Part shown: positions 21,888 through 34,873 of the stretch, one piece after another
Layout of the letters: the number at the start of each line of letters is the position of its first letter
Position numbering within the stretch: position 1 is the stretch's first letter
Assembly (NCBI GenBank): GCA_015179025.1
Contig: WHUX01000017.1
Coordinates: 124,001-188,000, forward strand
DNA: 64,000 nt
Origin: Terfezia claveryi
Lineage: Eukaryota; Ascomycota; Pezizomycetes; Pezizales; Pezizaceae
Reading direction: 5' to 3'
Translations under genes and position numbers: made by a program
The notes under the pieces: model-generated
The model's database searches: none
Told to the model about the DNA's origin: nothing
The model's input: the letters and a program-made list of their open reading frames with translations, nothing else

Positions 21888-24408
21888 ATGGCGTCAGTGA
21901 AAGCCACTGGCGCGGAGGTTGGTGAAGGTGTCAAACGGAGAAATATTCCAGTGCTAGAGGTTTCAGGCGCAGAAGGAGAGAAGCAGACAATACTGGTCCC
22001 GGAGGTAGACTATAAGAAGCAGAAAAAGCCGGTATGCTCTCTACAGAAAGGAATTGGTAACAAGTGCTAATTCTCATGGTGGACGGATAGAAACAACAGA
22101 GTGGAATCGACGTCGAAGCATGGATTGCACCCATACTATTCACTTTCCTTGCGTTCTTCACTCGAATGTATAAGATCGGCCAGTCAGATATCGTTACCTG
22201 GGATGAAGCTCAGTATGCATTCCTACCCGAAATCTCCCAGTCGATGGCCTCACCCAGTGTACTGATGTCGAGCATAGCTTTGGAAAGTTCGGTTCATACT
22301 ACCTTAAGAGAGAGTTCTACTTCGATGTCCATCCCCCTCTCGGCAAGATGCTTGTTGGGCTCTCGGGTTATATGGCAGGATACAATGGGTCTTTCGAGTT
22401 TAAGTCAGGAGAACACTACCCAGAAGAAGTAAACTACACGTTCATGAGGATTTTCAATGCTACCTTTGGAGCCCTCTGTGTTCCATTGGCATATTACACC
22501 TCGAAGCAACTGAAGTTTAGCAGGGCCACGACCTGGTTGGTGACATTAATGGTTCTATGTGGTAGATCCCCCATCATATAGTTTAAGAGGAGCTAGGTTG
22601 ACATGTGTGGGGCCAATTACAGAAAATTCGTACGCAACTATTAGCAGGTTTATTTTACTCGACTCGATGCTGTTGTTCTTCACTTTCACCACCATGTTGT
22701 GCTATTCGAGATTCCATAACCTCCAAAACAAATCCTTCTCTGCGGAATGGTGGACATGGATCGTCTTGACTGGCTTGTCAATTGGATGTGTGACTAGGTA
22801 CGTTGGTTCACCGGAATTTCATCTAAGGGTATAATGCTAATTTCCTTAAGTGTGAAATGGGTTGGTCTATTTGTTACTGCCCTTGTCGGTCTCTATACAG
22901 TCGAGGATCTCTGGAATAAGTTTGGCGACTACAAGATGCCCAAGGCTACATATGCCATGCATTGGGTTGCCCGTATTTTTGGCTTGATCTTGATTCCAGC
23001 TGCAGTCTACCTCGCCAGCTTTTATGCCCATTTTACCATCCTTAACAGGAGCGGTCCTGGTGACGCCCAAATGAGTTCTCTCTTCCAGGCCAATCTTAAG
23101 GGAACGGACCTCACCGATAGCCCTCTTGAAGTTGCTATCGGGTCTAAGGTCACCATTAAAAACATGGGATATGGAGGTGGGTTACTTCACTCCCACGTTC
23201 AAACCTACCCTGAGGGATCGGGCCAACAACAAGTTACTTGTTATCATCATAAGGACTCTAACAACGACTGGTTTTTCCATCCTATCCGCAAGGAGAGGCA
23301 GTATGATCCACAGGAGGAAGTACGTTTCATTGGCGATAAGTCCGTCATTAGACTGCTCCATGCTCAGACTGGACGCAACTTACACAGTCACTCTGTTGCT
23401 GCTCCTATCACGAAGAAACACAATGAGGTGTCTACCTATGGCAATGCTACAGTCGGTGATGACAAGGATAACTGGGTTATTGAGGTTGTGGATGATGCCA
23501 TATCCAGGGATTACTCAAAACTGCGCACCCTTACGACCGCCTTCCGATTGAGAAACCAGGTTCTTGGATGCTATCTTCGCGCTGGAAATGTCAATCTCCC
23601 GCAATGGGGGTTCAAGCAGATCGAGGTTACGTGTACTAAGGAAAACAAGCCTCGCGACACTTTCACCCATTGGAACATTGAGTCTCATATCAATCCTTTG
23701 CTTCCTAAGGCCGACCGAAAGGCCTTCCGATCCCCATTTTTTAGGGATTTTATTCACCTTAACGTTGCTATGATGACGTCTAATAACGCCCTTGTGCCTG
23801 ATCCCGATAAGCAAGACGATCTGGCTTCCCAATGGTGGCAATGGCCCATTCTCCATGTCGGATTGAGGATGTGCTCTTGGGATGATAACGTCATCAAGTA
23901 CTTTCTCCTCGGGAACCCTATAGTGTACTGGGGCTCTACAGCCTCCCTCGTCATTTTCACCCTTATGCTCGGTTGGTATGCTATTCGCTGGCAACGTGGA
24001 TACCCTGATCTTACGCAGAGGGATATTGATCACATTTTATATTCTGGGTTGTACCCGTTCATTGGGTGGTTTGCGCACTATCTTCCATTTGTGGCTATGG
24101 CGAGAGTTACATATGTCCATCACTATTATCCAGCACTTTACTTTGCCATTTTAACGGCGGGATTCTGTGTGGATTGGGCGACGAGGAAGTTGCCCAGGCC
24201 AGTGTATTATGGGGTGTTTGGCGCAGTTTATGCGCTAGTGATTGGCGTGTTTGTGCTTTTTATTCCGATTTCGTTTGGCATGCCGGGAAGCAATCAGCAA
24301 TATGCTTACTTGAAGTGGTTTGTGAGTAGCCTTCTCTTCTATCTGTCTTCATATCGTGGAATTGTATGCTAACAAGTGATACAGGACGGCTGGAGGATCT
24401 CTAATTAA
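21888..24408 (+). CDS. PMT2: Protein O-mannosyltransferase, PMT2 subfamily
   Basis: Six exons (21888-22031, 22091-22212, 22278-22561, 22623-22797, 22851-24321, 24385-24408) give about 739 residues, the usual size. The enzyme transfers mannose from dolichyl-phosphate mannose to Ser/Thr of secretory proteins in the ER membrane. Visible features are the TWDEAHFGKFG motif near residue 86 (with the acidic pair, split by intron 2), [14 protein letters not shown], and about ten hydrophobic segments. Three MIR repeats in the lumenal loop include [20 protein letters not shown] and [34 protein letters not shown] lies near the end. The LHSH and QQQVTCY wording and the wider loop favour the PMT2 branch over PMT1 or PMT4. 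The last exon codes only for DGWRISN and the stop. The gene converges with ERG4. Confidence 0.93.
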
Positions 24409-25080
24409 GTCCTAGTGCATTGTTGGTGATATTAGACATAGGATGATAGGATGATAAATCTAATGTGGGGAGCTAATAAAGCTGAGCCTTTCTACATGTA
24501 GGCTGTGTAAGGAGCAAAATCACATGAAAAGTGGGATTTGAAGTTGTACTCACGTGCTGCTCTCTACTCTACCTGTAGTGATGATGATAGGTCGTTTCGT
24601 AGCTAGATTTGGAACACATGAACTGTGTGACGCATTGGGTTTAGACATTTCTTACGGAAATCTTTTATAATTTATGTGAATAGAAAAAAAATAAAGAGGG
24701 GCAAGTTGTTTAATTTTCCAATTTGGGATATGTAAATTTATACGCAAATCTAAGTACCCTCGGATTGGCACTATCATAACCTGTTATTGCCCTATTACCC
24801 TGTTATCAAGATGAATTTAATAACAGTCTAGGAGCAAATATACCACTTTAATGATTAGAGTTCACCCCCTTCATATGAAACGTTCAAAATAATATACATG
24901 AGTGCCGTATACCTTAAACACAAGAGATACTATAATTATCTAGGCCAAAGGTCACCCAAAGTAATAATAACGCTGAAATTCGCTCGTCACTGGTATAAAT
25001 ACGCGCGCCATACAACAACTTTAATCAGCTCTACCATAATCCAATCTATGATATTTATAATTTATATCCATCCGTTTCGT
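24409..25080. other. Intergenic region between convergent genes
   Basis: AT-rich DNA holding the 3' ends of PMT2 and ERG4. The 76-codon frame at 24898-25128 overlaps the ERG4 terminal exon and is not credible. Confidence 0.45.
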
Positions 25081-27040
25081 TTAGAATACGTACTACCACC
25101 GAACATCAGCATGACTCAGGCAAACTAGCAGAAGGAAAAGGAAGGAGGATCACACTCACCGGAATAAACAGTGCTGGAACCTGTCTTTTATACTCCTCCC
25201 AATCCTCCCCATACTTCTGGCTACACCTATGAATATCTCTCCCCACCCTATGCAAAATCATCACCAAAAAGAAGACCGGCAAAAAATACGGCAACGGGCT
25301 CTCAAATCCTGTGATTAATCCCCAGCAAGTCAATTGCACCATATCCGCCGTATAATGAATTTTTCTCGCAAACCCATACCACCCACTAGTCAACAATGTG
25401 CCGCCATTCTTGCATTTTATAAAGGTGGGGTTTTTAATCGTTTGCCATGGGACTTGAGGGAACGACTTTCTAAGCATGACGGTGCCTTGTTCTTGTTGTC
25501 TGAATCGGTTTTTTTGTGAGTTACAGGAGTCCCAGACCCAGTAAGCAAAGATGTAGGTGAGGTAGAGGGAGGCGATGAACCATGTTGGTAACTTGTATTT
25601 GGACGGGTCTTGGTTTGCGAGGTAGAGGGTGCCGTGGCAGTAGGTTAGTGGAACGCCGGCCATGTTCCAAAAGATAAGCATGAAGCCCCACTTTTCGTGT
25701 GTCATGTCCCTGAGAAACGGCTACGTTAGTGATCACGCCAAACCATTATTGTCAATGATTGCTTTGCTTACCAGGTCGTGATGATCAACTCCTCTCCCTT
25801 CGAGCAGGCATTGGCGTAAAACCAGTGCACCATAACACAAAACATGACCTGAGCAGTCACATAACCATATAATTCATACTGCCTAGCAGCAGCGGCACAT
25901 GAGATCAACAACAAGATATACCAAGGCAGCCTGACTTCGAAGAACATTTTGAAGTCCAGAAGTCCAATTCTCGGATTAAGCTCAGCACCCATAAAAAAGT
26001 CATAGATGAAGCTACCCGTCATACGGTGCTCAGCTCCCCTCCAAATCGCACTGAAGTATGCTATAAACGAAACGGCAATGCCAGAGAAAATAGAGACCGA
26101 CAACAGTGGGCCGAACTCGTCAAGGATGGTGTACAGTGGGAAGATCTTCGTGATGTGCAGCACAGCAACAGTTGTAAGGGTGACATATAAGGACCACACG
26201 GCATTGCAATAGTAGTCCAAGCGCTGACCACCACGGTGAGGCATTGGTGATCCCTTGGCCAAAACACCAGGGAGGGTGACATAGAGAACAGCTTGCCAGA
26301 AGAAGAATCCCCAGTAGATTGCCCATGCTTTCCATGTTGGGGTTGCTCCCTAGAAATCCCTCAAATCAGCCAATGTCCCAAACTATACCGTAATAGATTC
26401 GCACACACCTCTATTACGTATCCAACCAACTTCCACCAGAAATGAGTAATTGACTCTCCTTTTTCTGGCAATGGCAACTGCGCATTGTAGTGCACCTGGC
26501 CAAGCCACAGATACCACATGAGGAAAGGGAAGAAGAACATGGCGAAGAATGTCCCCAAAGACCCTCCAAACTCCCTCACCCCACTATCGTCAATCTTGTA
26601 GTTTATCACCTTTGCACCATCCTTCTTTTCGACTGCAAAATCTGTGCCACTGGACTTCGCACTGACGATGGATGAGGTGCCCTTGCCATTGGCCTTGTGC
26701 TGGGCCATTTCTACACTGTTGTCCTCTACCTCTGCCAGGACTTTGTTGCTCTTGGTCCCAAAGAGCTTCTCTTCTTCTGTAAGCTCTTCGGGCTTGACCT
26801 TGATGCTGTCGTCGAATAGTGCCGGTGTGCTCTTCCTTGAGTTTGCTGGAGTATTTCGAAAGCGCGGCTTGCTGATGGCCGAAGTATTAATCAAACCAGG
26901 GAAGTTATCTGGTTTTCTGCGCGCACTTGTCAGAAGGAAAGGATGCAGCAGACACGCAAGCTCTGTGCACTTGGAGAAGCAGATGGCTTAAATACATACT
27001 TTGGGGTCTTCCCCGTCTGCGACCTCGTGACCGACACCAT
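25081..27040 (-). CDS. ERG4: Delta(24(24(1)))-sterol reductase
   Basis: Exons in transcription order are 27040-27000, 26916-26409, 26349-25772, 25709-25160 and 25092-25081, about 562 residues. ERG4 reduces the C24(28) double bond in the last step of ergosterol synthesis in the ER. Family features are [92 protein letters not shown] and [14 protein letters not shown]. Near the C-terminus are [20 protein letters not shown] and [11 protein letters not shown]. The terminal exon is only 12 nt and supplies YVF plus stop, matching the usual LFIPYVF ending. The 41-nt first exon ([14 protein letters not shown]) is in phase with exon 2 through a GTATGT donor. The N-terminal 110 residues are hydrophilic and poorly conserved. 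Multiple membrane segments are evident. Confidence 0.94.
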
Positions 27041-27928
27041 TGTCGTCCAGCAGATAAGAATTAAGTTGATGGTCGCGAACAGACCTCGGGAGTGGAGCGT
27101 TAGTTTGTGATGCCGTGGCAGAGGGGCACAGTGCTGGGAAGAAATTAGATTATGCTGGCATCACAACGATTCGGGGGCTTCATATCCATACACACCAGGG
27201 TGCCCTTTCTGGAAAAAAAATTGGTGCTATTCTCAAATAGAACACTTTGGAGAGACAGGGGCGCTCGGCTTCAGTGATATAATATTGACTTGTTGGAGAG
27301 TAGTACAGTCAATAAGTCGTATGCTGCCCTCTGTAGATTAATATTAATGATCCCATCCTTTTTTATTATGGAAGCAGTAGAAGCAAGGGAGATCAGTGCA
27401 GATCCTGAACCTCCGTAGATTGGTGGGTGTCTAGGCAATGTGCCGCAGGCTATAACTGTGCAGTTGGAGGTGTGTTCCACTGCGAGTAGGGAGAAAGAAT
27501 CGAGGATGAGTTGTAGCTATACAGCAAAGTGTCAACGAAGGCAAAAGTATGGTATCGTAGGTATCGTACATAGGTAGACGACCCGCGGGAGGAAAAAGGC
27601 TTCTCTAGAGACTGTGCCAGTCTGGCTGGTTCCTGCAGAGTAAAACACGGGCGACAGATGCAATTGGGCAATTGTGCTGCACAGCAATTCCACTAGTAAA
27701 CGTTCCTATCATCTGCACCATCAACACCGAAATAAAGTACCTATGCGTGATAATGGAATGACTTAAGTAGCTCATGTATGCAAGCCCATTCTATTTATGA
27801 TCATACAAATACAAGACACTAAATTACTCGTCCATTTGCGCGCTCGCCCCACAGTAAAGGATGCATTATATCTCAGACGTTCTCACAAAACCCAATCGCA
27901 AATCCCCCAAACCCCTCCCTCTGACATT
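27041..27928. promoter_or_regulatory. Intergenic region upstream of ERG4
   Basis: About 890 bp between the ERG4 start and the deubiquitinase stop, both genes on the minus strand. No gene was recognised. Confidence 0.4.
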
Positions 27929-30722
27929 TCAACAGATCCGTTGGTAAAACAAAATGTACGCAACTTTGCTGTCCTTCCCATAAACCTGACTACCATTTAC
28001 TGCGCCACCCACATCATTGCTCATAGTCTCCCAACCATCCTCATATTCAGTGCCATTCTTGCCTGCCAAGGAGCTGATTTTGATATCAACATCTACCTTC
28101 ACTTCATCAGAGTGCACGCTCCTGATGTTTGTATCATCAAAGCGTATCCAGTATTTTCCATCCTGCCGCAAGACATCTACAGTATAGTGGCCTCCTGATG
28201 CAGACTTGCCATGGTGATACACAACGCCTATAAGCTTATACTTGTTACCCTGAGGGCTAAGACGTTGTTTCGGACCGAGAGCTTCTTTAGGTATCTCCAG
28301 TTGCAGCGGGTAACCAATCTTTTTCCAAATTTTTTGTGTGCCCCCTTGGTTGTCGTACTGAAACCTCTTGAGATGAAGTATTAAGACTGGTGGGAGGGAC
28401 TCGATGAAGACCTGCTTTGTTGCAGCAGTCGCAGCAGCACCCTTTGTTGTGCCGAAGTTTCCTTGAATCGTTTCCGATTTGGTGAGTTGTTTCAATGCAT
28501 CCACTATAGTATTCACCTGTGGAGACTGGATATCAAGTTGGAGTGGTTGATATGGCTCCAAAGATACGGATTTGTCACCGCCTTTAACCCTGAACTCTGA
28601 TCTAAGTTGCCCGCCAAAGATCCTGGTGATAGGAGACTCGGGAATTGCGGTGGTCCTGGTAGATGCAATTTTTTGCTTTGGCCCTACCTCGAGCCAACCG
28701 TCTTCGCTAGTATCACTGGCTGCAGGAGAGTTCTCTATCATGCCGCCGGCCTTCTTGAGCACACGAACCAATTCTTCATGCAACTCATCGAGTAAAAAGC
28801 CAAGGAACTCTTCAGCATCGTGTTGGTGGCCCCGCTGCTTGGCATTAGCGAAGTATTAATACGACAAACCCAGGGCTTACTTACTCTCATAGAAGCAAAT
28901 CTCTGGATTTCTCGCAAAGCTGTGTAGACAAACTCCGGGATAAATGGTTCGCCGAAAGCCCCAAGATACTCCTTTTCCTTGTGGCCAGAGAGACTTTGGT
29001 ACGCTGAATAACTTCCCAGAACTCGAAATTCACGTAAAAACAAAACCCTATACATGTTAGAAGAAACCTAATACAACCGGATCGTATTTACTTACATTGT
29101 ATCAACCAAGGGAGTGTCACCCTTAAAACTATGTGTAACATTCTTTGCCAGCATATCCAGAAAATGATAGAAAGGACCACAAAACATCAACATTTGCAAA
29201 ATCTATCAAAATTAGAATATTGAAACTGTCTAAACATAGGATCGCTCACTCACCGCATTCATATAACACATATTCCCCGTATTGACGAGACCCCTTGGCT
29301 CGATCACAGGTGCAGTAAATTTAGTCCAATCAAAGGACTTCAGCAAATCCGCGATGGTGGGTTTGCAGTTAGTTAGAGAACCATTTACCTTTGGCAAAGT
29401 CGCCTTCGCAACATTTCCACCAGGCACCGAAGATTTAACAAGATCAGCCCAGGATGGGACAACTCTTTGAGCGGGAGCAACAGGTTTAGTGTTCTCAGGT
29501 TTAGCAGGTGTAGTAGATGCAGCAGGTGTAGTAGGTTTAGCAGGTGTAGTAGATGTAGGTGTAGTAGGTTTAGCAGGTGTAGTAGATGCAGTAGGTGTAG
29601 TAGGTTTAGCAGGTTTAGCAGGTGTAGTAGATTTAGCAGGTGTAGTAGATTTAGCAGGTGTAGTAGATGCAGCAGGTGTAGTAGGTGCAGCAGATGTAGT
29701 AGGCGCAGCAGCTGTAGTAGGTTCAGAAGATATAACTGAAACAGCAGGCACAGTCGTTTCCTGTTTTACAACAGCAGCAGACTCCTCCTTGGGTACTCCA
29801 GGTGCGGTAACTGCTGCCTCCTGCTTGGCCTTGACCACGGTTGGCTTATTAACGGCTAAAGGTAGTGCAGGCAAATGGGGCAGAACTGGGACTACTGGAA
29901 AATGGACTACTGGCAAGGGAACTGCTGGGGTGAGTGCTGTTACAGTAGCTGGCTGTGTTGTTGTTAGTATAGATTGTGGTGCTGGAGTGACAGGCGGGTC
30001 GGCAGCTACTGGCACTCCAGTCGATCCGGCTATTACTGACTCGGGCAAGACATCAGTCGATCCGGCTGTTACTGGCTCGGGCAAGGCATCGGTGGTATCC
30101 AGTGTTGCAATAGGTTCTGAGGTCTCCGGGGCGTCTGACGGTGGTGAGGGGTCTGTTTTTGGCGGCTCTATTAACACAATTTCCCTCTTGCGTTGCCGGG
30201 GGCGCCCTAGGAAAGGTTGGTTTGGGGCAGATAACCAAGGGAGAACACCTGGCTAAAGCAGCTGTTAGCCGATGTTGGGGCACAAGAATAAATGGCTACA
30301 AACCGCAGGATATGTTGGTATCCTACTGACTGAAGCACGGGACGGAGGGGGCAGTACTGGCGCTGGTACTGGTGAGGGTGGAGGTAGCAAAGGTATTGGT
30401 AGGGAAGGGAGAGGAGGTGGTGGAGGTGGTGGAGGAGGTGGTGGGGGTGGTGGGGGTGGTGGGGGTGGTGGGGGTGGTGCTTGGAATTGGAGTTGAAGTT
30501 GAGTGGAGGAAACTATGGTTAGAGGTCGGGAATAATGGGATGGAGAATGTTGTAGAGGCAATACAGATTGGGGTGGGAGGGCACCAACTGGGATGTATGG
30601 TGGAGCGTAAGGGTTTGGCTGCGGCGGGGGGGGGTATGGGGTATAGCTGCCGGCGGAGGCTGCCGTCGTGGATAGTTGTAGGCATTTGAGACTGGCGGCA
30701 CCGCCGGATAATAGTGGTTCAT
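27929..30722 (-). CDS. UBP3: Ubiquitin-specific protease, Ubp3/USP10 type
   Basis: Exons in transcription order are 30722-30304, 30252-29254, 29202-29096, 29047-28885 and 28834-27929, about 864 residues if one frameshift is ignored. Peptidase family C19 boxes are clear. The Cys box GLVNTGNMCYMNA is near residue 469, ILQMLMFCGPFYHFLDML follows, then EPFIPEFVYTALRE and RGHQHDAEEFLGFLLDELHE. The His box GVVYHHGKSASGGHYTVDV is near residue 780, with WIRFDDTNI after it. The pattern matches Ubp3/USP10, which deubiquitinates trafficking and stress substrates and acts in ribophagy with a Bre5/G3BP partner. The N-terminus is disordered: MNHYYPAVPPVSN, a long proline run and a TTPAKP-type tandem repeat. 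Exon 1 changes frame within a C9 run (30626-30634 on the plus strand). One extra base restores both the frame and the intron phase. The first donor is an unusual GTTTGT. Confidence 0.88.
29480..29712 (-). repeat. Thr/Pro/Ala tandem repeat in the deubiquitinase
   Basis: About a dozen imperfect copies of a 15-18-bp unit encode variants of TTPAKP, TTPAKS and TTPAAS. It lies in the disordered region ahead of the catalytic domain. Confidence 0.85.
30412..30479 (-). repeat. Polyproline tract in the deubiquitinase
   Basis: Repeated GGTGGTGGGGG-like plus-strand sequence encodes about 22 consecutive prolines on the minus strand. Confidence 0.85.
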
Positions 30723-31967
30723 AATCGAGATGGATGGACTTTCGTCCAATTCAGACTACTTGCAACACAGCCAGAGCGGAGGCTGGGCGAAGTAGTCTGC
30801 TTGATCAATGAAAAGTTGAGCAAACTCGAGTGGCTGTATAGGCCTCGGATTCTTCACTTGCAAAAGTGTTCGTGCTGGAGAATCTCCAAGCAAGTCAGTT
30901 ATAGTTCCAAATAGCTGGCCATATGTTATGTCAGGAATTACCCTCGTGTTATCTGTTTTGGGAGAATTGTGATGAGATTGGATGTTGTGTCGAGGTAGCT
31001 GAATTGGCGACTGGGGTTGCTGGGCTGTCTGCCAGAGGGGAAACGAAGGCCACAAGGCGTGGGGTACTGGCTCCTCAAAGGCTGCTATGTTGTGGTGGGT
31101 GGGGTATATGGGGGCTGCCTAGGCCTGGAGAGAAGAGATCTGGTGCAAGAGAAGAGGATGGGCTTATGGTTAACGTTCAAATCAGAGTATATGCACGATG
31201 TTGGCCCTTGTCATCCAGTTCTTGGGCCTTACCGTAGCAGTACTAGCGTCCACCCGAGGAATTCCTCTATCGAATGTTTGGCAATCTGGGCACGAGAACA
31301 TGAGCCATCATGAGTTGATGAATGTAGAAATTTGGATTCAAAAGTGGCGAAAAGTCCTTCCCCTGCTGCATTCACCATTATACCCATTATACACAGTATG
31401 CTACACATGTCAGAATGGCTCACCTCGAGGAGGGAGGTTTGCAATCTGTCATATATATATATATCTCTTGTCCCGGGCCCCTCCAGGCCAGGCGTTGCCA
31501 GCGTATGCCAGGAGGGGTCTATTCAGGCCCTTGTATAGTTACATCGACAGAGGGCGGGCTATCACAATAGTCTTGTTCGCGGGGTCTGGAAGGTCTTTTT
31601 CGCGAGTTTTTTTGGCACAATGAGTCGACGACTATCCCAACTTCGTGCTAGCGTTCGACTGCATGACTGGCATCACAAGTGTTTCGGAGCTTGGTCTCAT
31701 TCTTAAAGAACAACCTCCCGCACCGAGTCGGCTCGATTGCTGCCCATCCGTGCGGCCGTTGATCCAACCCCTCAGGGGTCCTCCCGCTTTCACCGACTGT
31801 TTTATTTTTCCTCGCCCCTGCGGTATTCTCGCTGGGGTTCATCGAGCATTCATCTCGAGCTGTAAAGTACTGGTTACGCCACACCTAATTCCCCGTCCCC
31901 AGCGTCCTGAACCCCCAAGGGCTCAGTACCAGCGACTACATCGTTCACAAAGTACCCATTGCCTGAA
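30723..31967. promoter_or_regulatory. Divergent intergenic region between the Ubp3-type and RNF10-type genes
   Basis: Shared upstream DNA of about 1.2 kb. It includes an ATATATATATAT run near 31450. A minus-strand open frame here is listed separately; nothing else was supported. Confidence 0.45.
30756..31055 (-). other. Unassigned open reading frame upstream of the deubiquitinase
   Basis: An open frame of about 100 codons, without an ATG at its 5' end, reads protein-like sequence such as RVIPDITYGQLFGTITDLLG and FAQLFIDQADYFAQPP, then stops 34 bp before the proposed deubiquitinase start. The frame stays open upstream to an AG near 31117, so it could be a 3' or internal exon. I could not splice it to the deubiquitinase. 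It may be a separate small gene, an extra 5' exon lost by a sequence error, or chance. Confidence 0.25.
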
Positions 31968-34256
31968 ATGTCGTCAAGCTCCACGAAAGCGGCCAACTCT
32001 TCTACGAAGTCAATGAGCAGTAATCAAACAGTTTCAGGTTCAATACAATCAGCCGGGAGTTCTTCAGGTGCAATTGACAACAATAATTATCGACGAAATG
32101 GGGGTGGTGGAGCAGCCGCTGCGGCTAGGTTCAGCCAACCCAATCCCCGGGGCCAGCAAAGTGTAAAGAGAAATCATGTAGACCGACGAAAGCCAACAGT
32201 TCGGGATTATGAATACCAAGAGCAGCTGGCGCACTTGGATGTCGAGGTACATTACCCCCCGGATCGCCAGCATGTAAAAGTGTTAATCTCTCCTACAGGT
32301 CGAGAGGGCCCCGGCTGGTAATAGCCGTAGAGGGACTTCGATCACTCATTTGATGAATTGGGACATGCCTCGCCGGCCCTTCGAGCACCATTACCACCCG
32401 AGAAATACCTACCAGCGTCGAAACCCTACTTGGGGACTGGGCTCTGGCTATCATGCTGTGGACAAAGCACGGTATGGTTCGGATCATGCAAGACCCGAAT
32501 GATTTAGCTGATGCGTATGGATAGATACGTGAATGCGAATTATCGATTTATCGTTGACCCAGTTGGGGACTACCAAGCCCTATCCATCGATTATGACGTC
32601 ACTGTTCCCTGGGACAAGGTGCTGCAGGTTCTTGCATCGGCCAAATCACAAACCGCAAGTTGCCCAATATGCCTTTGCGTTCCCGTTGCTCCTCGAATGG
32701 CAAAGTGTGGGCACATTTTCTGCTTGCCATGCTTGATGCGATATATGGCCTCAGCTGAAGAGGCTAAACAACCAGCTCCTGTCCCTGAGAAGAAGCCGAG
32801 GTATAAGAAATGCCCTATTTGCTGGGATAGTGTATATATGTCAGATGTTCGCCCTGTGCGGTGGTTTACAGGCCAAGAAGGGGAGGTTCTTCAGGATGGA
32901 ATGGATGTTGTTCTGAGATTGATGAGAAGACGTCATGGGACTACACTCGCATTACCCAGAGATGGAGCGGAAATTCCAGAGGAAATTGATGGTATCCCCT
33001 GGCACTTTGCTGCTGAGGTTGCTGATTACGCGAGGATTATGAAGGGCACCAAGTCCTACATGGAGGGCCAGTTCAATCAGGAGATACAAGACCTGATGAT
33101 AATGGCAAGGGAGGATGAACTCATGTTCAACGAGGAGGGGGAGTGGACCAGAAAGGCTATAGCAGTAATCAAGGGATTGATAGAAGGGCTCAACATTAAA
33201 GATGTGGAATCAATTTCGGAACCAGTCGTCAACGAGCCGAAGCCTGAACGACCAAAAATTACTGTCAACGACAATATTGAAGATATTCCCGACATGTATC
33301 TGGTTAATCATGCAACAAGGTCTGGTCAAACCACCCCAGCTATGCGGCCCTATGCCGAGAAATTAGCGAAAGAGGAACTTCCCCAAGATCCTCCTGCACC
33401 AGCACCTCGAATTACCGACGACCGTCGCACCCGTTCCGACGGTGATTCGGCCTACTTTTTCTACCGTGCGCTCCCTCAATACTATCTCTCTCCTCTGGAT
33501 ATTCGCATCCTGAAGACCGCCTTTGGCACTTACGAGACTTTCCCAGCCACCATTCTTCCACGGGTAGATGCTGTCTCTACAGGGCACACCGTCGATGACG
33601 AGTTTCGCCGAAGAACAAAGTACCTTGCGCACCTTCCTTATGGCACAGAGGTGGCGTTCTTAGAATGTGATTGGGCGGATGTGGTCCCGCAAGAGGTATT
33701 GAACAAGTTCAAGGTCGACATAGATAAAAGGAAAACAAGGAGACGCGACAAGGAAATACAAGAGGAGAAAGATCGTCAACGGGCTGAGAAAGAGGAACGG
33801 GAGGGCCGCTGGCCACAGCAGCAGCGCCGCGATGAGCCCGCCACTACTGGGCCAGGGAAGTTTACGGATGATGATTTTGTAGCGTTGGCGATTGTGCAGT
33901 CGCAGAATACCGAGAATAGTCCGCCACCTATCCCTGCCCTGCCGGCGGGTGTTGAAGCAAACATTGCTACGGCGCAAACCCCAAGCACCTTCCCCGCATC
34001 TACCCGCACCGTTTGGGGAACACCAGCGGTAGCATTGTCGGATGATACATACATTTCGCAGGCGCCTACTAGGGACCATCATGACGATGGATGGGCGGAG
34101 GGTTGGGAGAGGGATTATTTGCTTGAAGAGGACCTTTTGGCTCATCATCATTTAGGTGATGGACTAGCGGTGAAGAATCCTGTGGGAGGTGGGAGAGGGC
34201 GAGGGAAGAAGAAGAAGGTGGTATTGATGAACAATGGGGGGAAAAGGGGTGCCTGA
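31968..34256 (+). CDS. RING finger protein, RNF10 type
   Basis: Exons 31968-32246, 32299-32471 and 32525-34256 give about 727 residues. Exon 2 carries SRRGTSITHLMNWDMPRRPF, the SHLL-like block seen in RNF10 relatives. Exon 3 continues YVNANYRFIVDPVGDYQA, then VPWDKVLQVLASAKSQTASC. The RING finger begins CPICLCVPVAPRMAKCGHIF near residue 196, with CLPCLMRYM next, and closes at KKCPICWDSVY. RNF10 and yeast Mag2 are E3 ligases that act on stalled or stressed 40S ribosomal subunits. The C-terminal half includes SDGDSAYFFYRALPQYYLSP and AHLPYGTEVAFLECDW, both conserved in the family, then a Lys/Arg/Glu-rich helix and a basic GRGRGKKKK end. The start at 31968 gives a Ser-rich N-terminus; the two codons before it are open but lack ATG. 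Confidence 0.9.
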
Positions 34257-34873
34257 TTTATGCTGCTGGATGGTAGATGAGGGAGGAAGTGGTATTGAAG
34301 AAGGGATATGAGTGCAATCTATTGCTTGCTCGCTTTATCGGTATGCACATATACAACAATGTGTAGTGGAATTGGGAAGAATCTTGCTGCCGCTGTTCCT
34401 GCCCTGGCATATCAATAATTTAATAGATTTGTGTAATTATCAGTTTCTTATAGTTTGTTTGTCTAAATTGCAGTGAATGGAAAGATAAGAGCAAGTTAAG
34501 AAGTAGATGCATTAGCCTATGAGGTTTGAGTAACGGGGATGATTCAAGAACAAGTAGAGACGAGGATGTTTTGATACTTCTATTCAGGGTAACCCATCTC
34601 TCATTGTATTGTAAGCTCTCAATGTAGCTAGTTTGGAAACCAAATGAGGCAGTGACTTCCAAAATAGGCATAGCACGAGTTTTGTCTCATTAATGTCGTA
34701 CCTTATGGTATCTTTGTAAGGCCTTATGTATGATGATTAGCTCAGTTATCTAAACAAAGAGAGTTACCTCAATCAATAAATGTATAGATATTCACTGATT
34801 AAACAAATTGGCCATGGCCATTGCACATGGCCAACACACTAGGCCTTAATTTTTCGATTATCCTATCATATTT
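34257..34873. other. Intergenic region between convergent genes
   Basis: AT-rich, with no feature recognised. Confidence 0.4.

Noticed and set aside
29467..30256. Plus-strand frames opposite the deubiquitinase repeat
   Set aside because: Simple shadows of the TTPAKP-coding repeat (SRCSRCS or GVVGLAGVV patterns).
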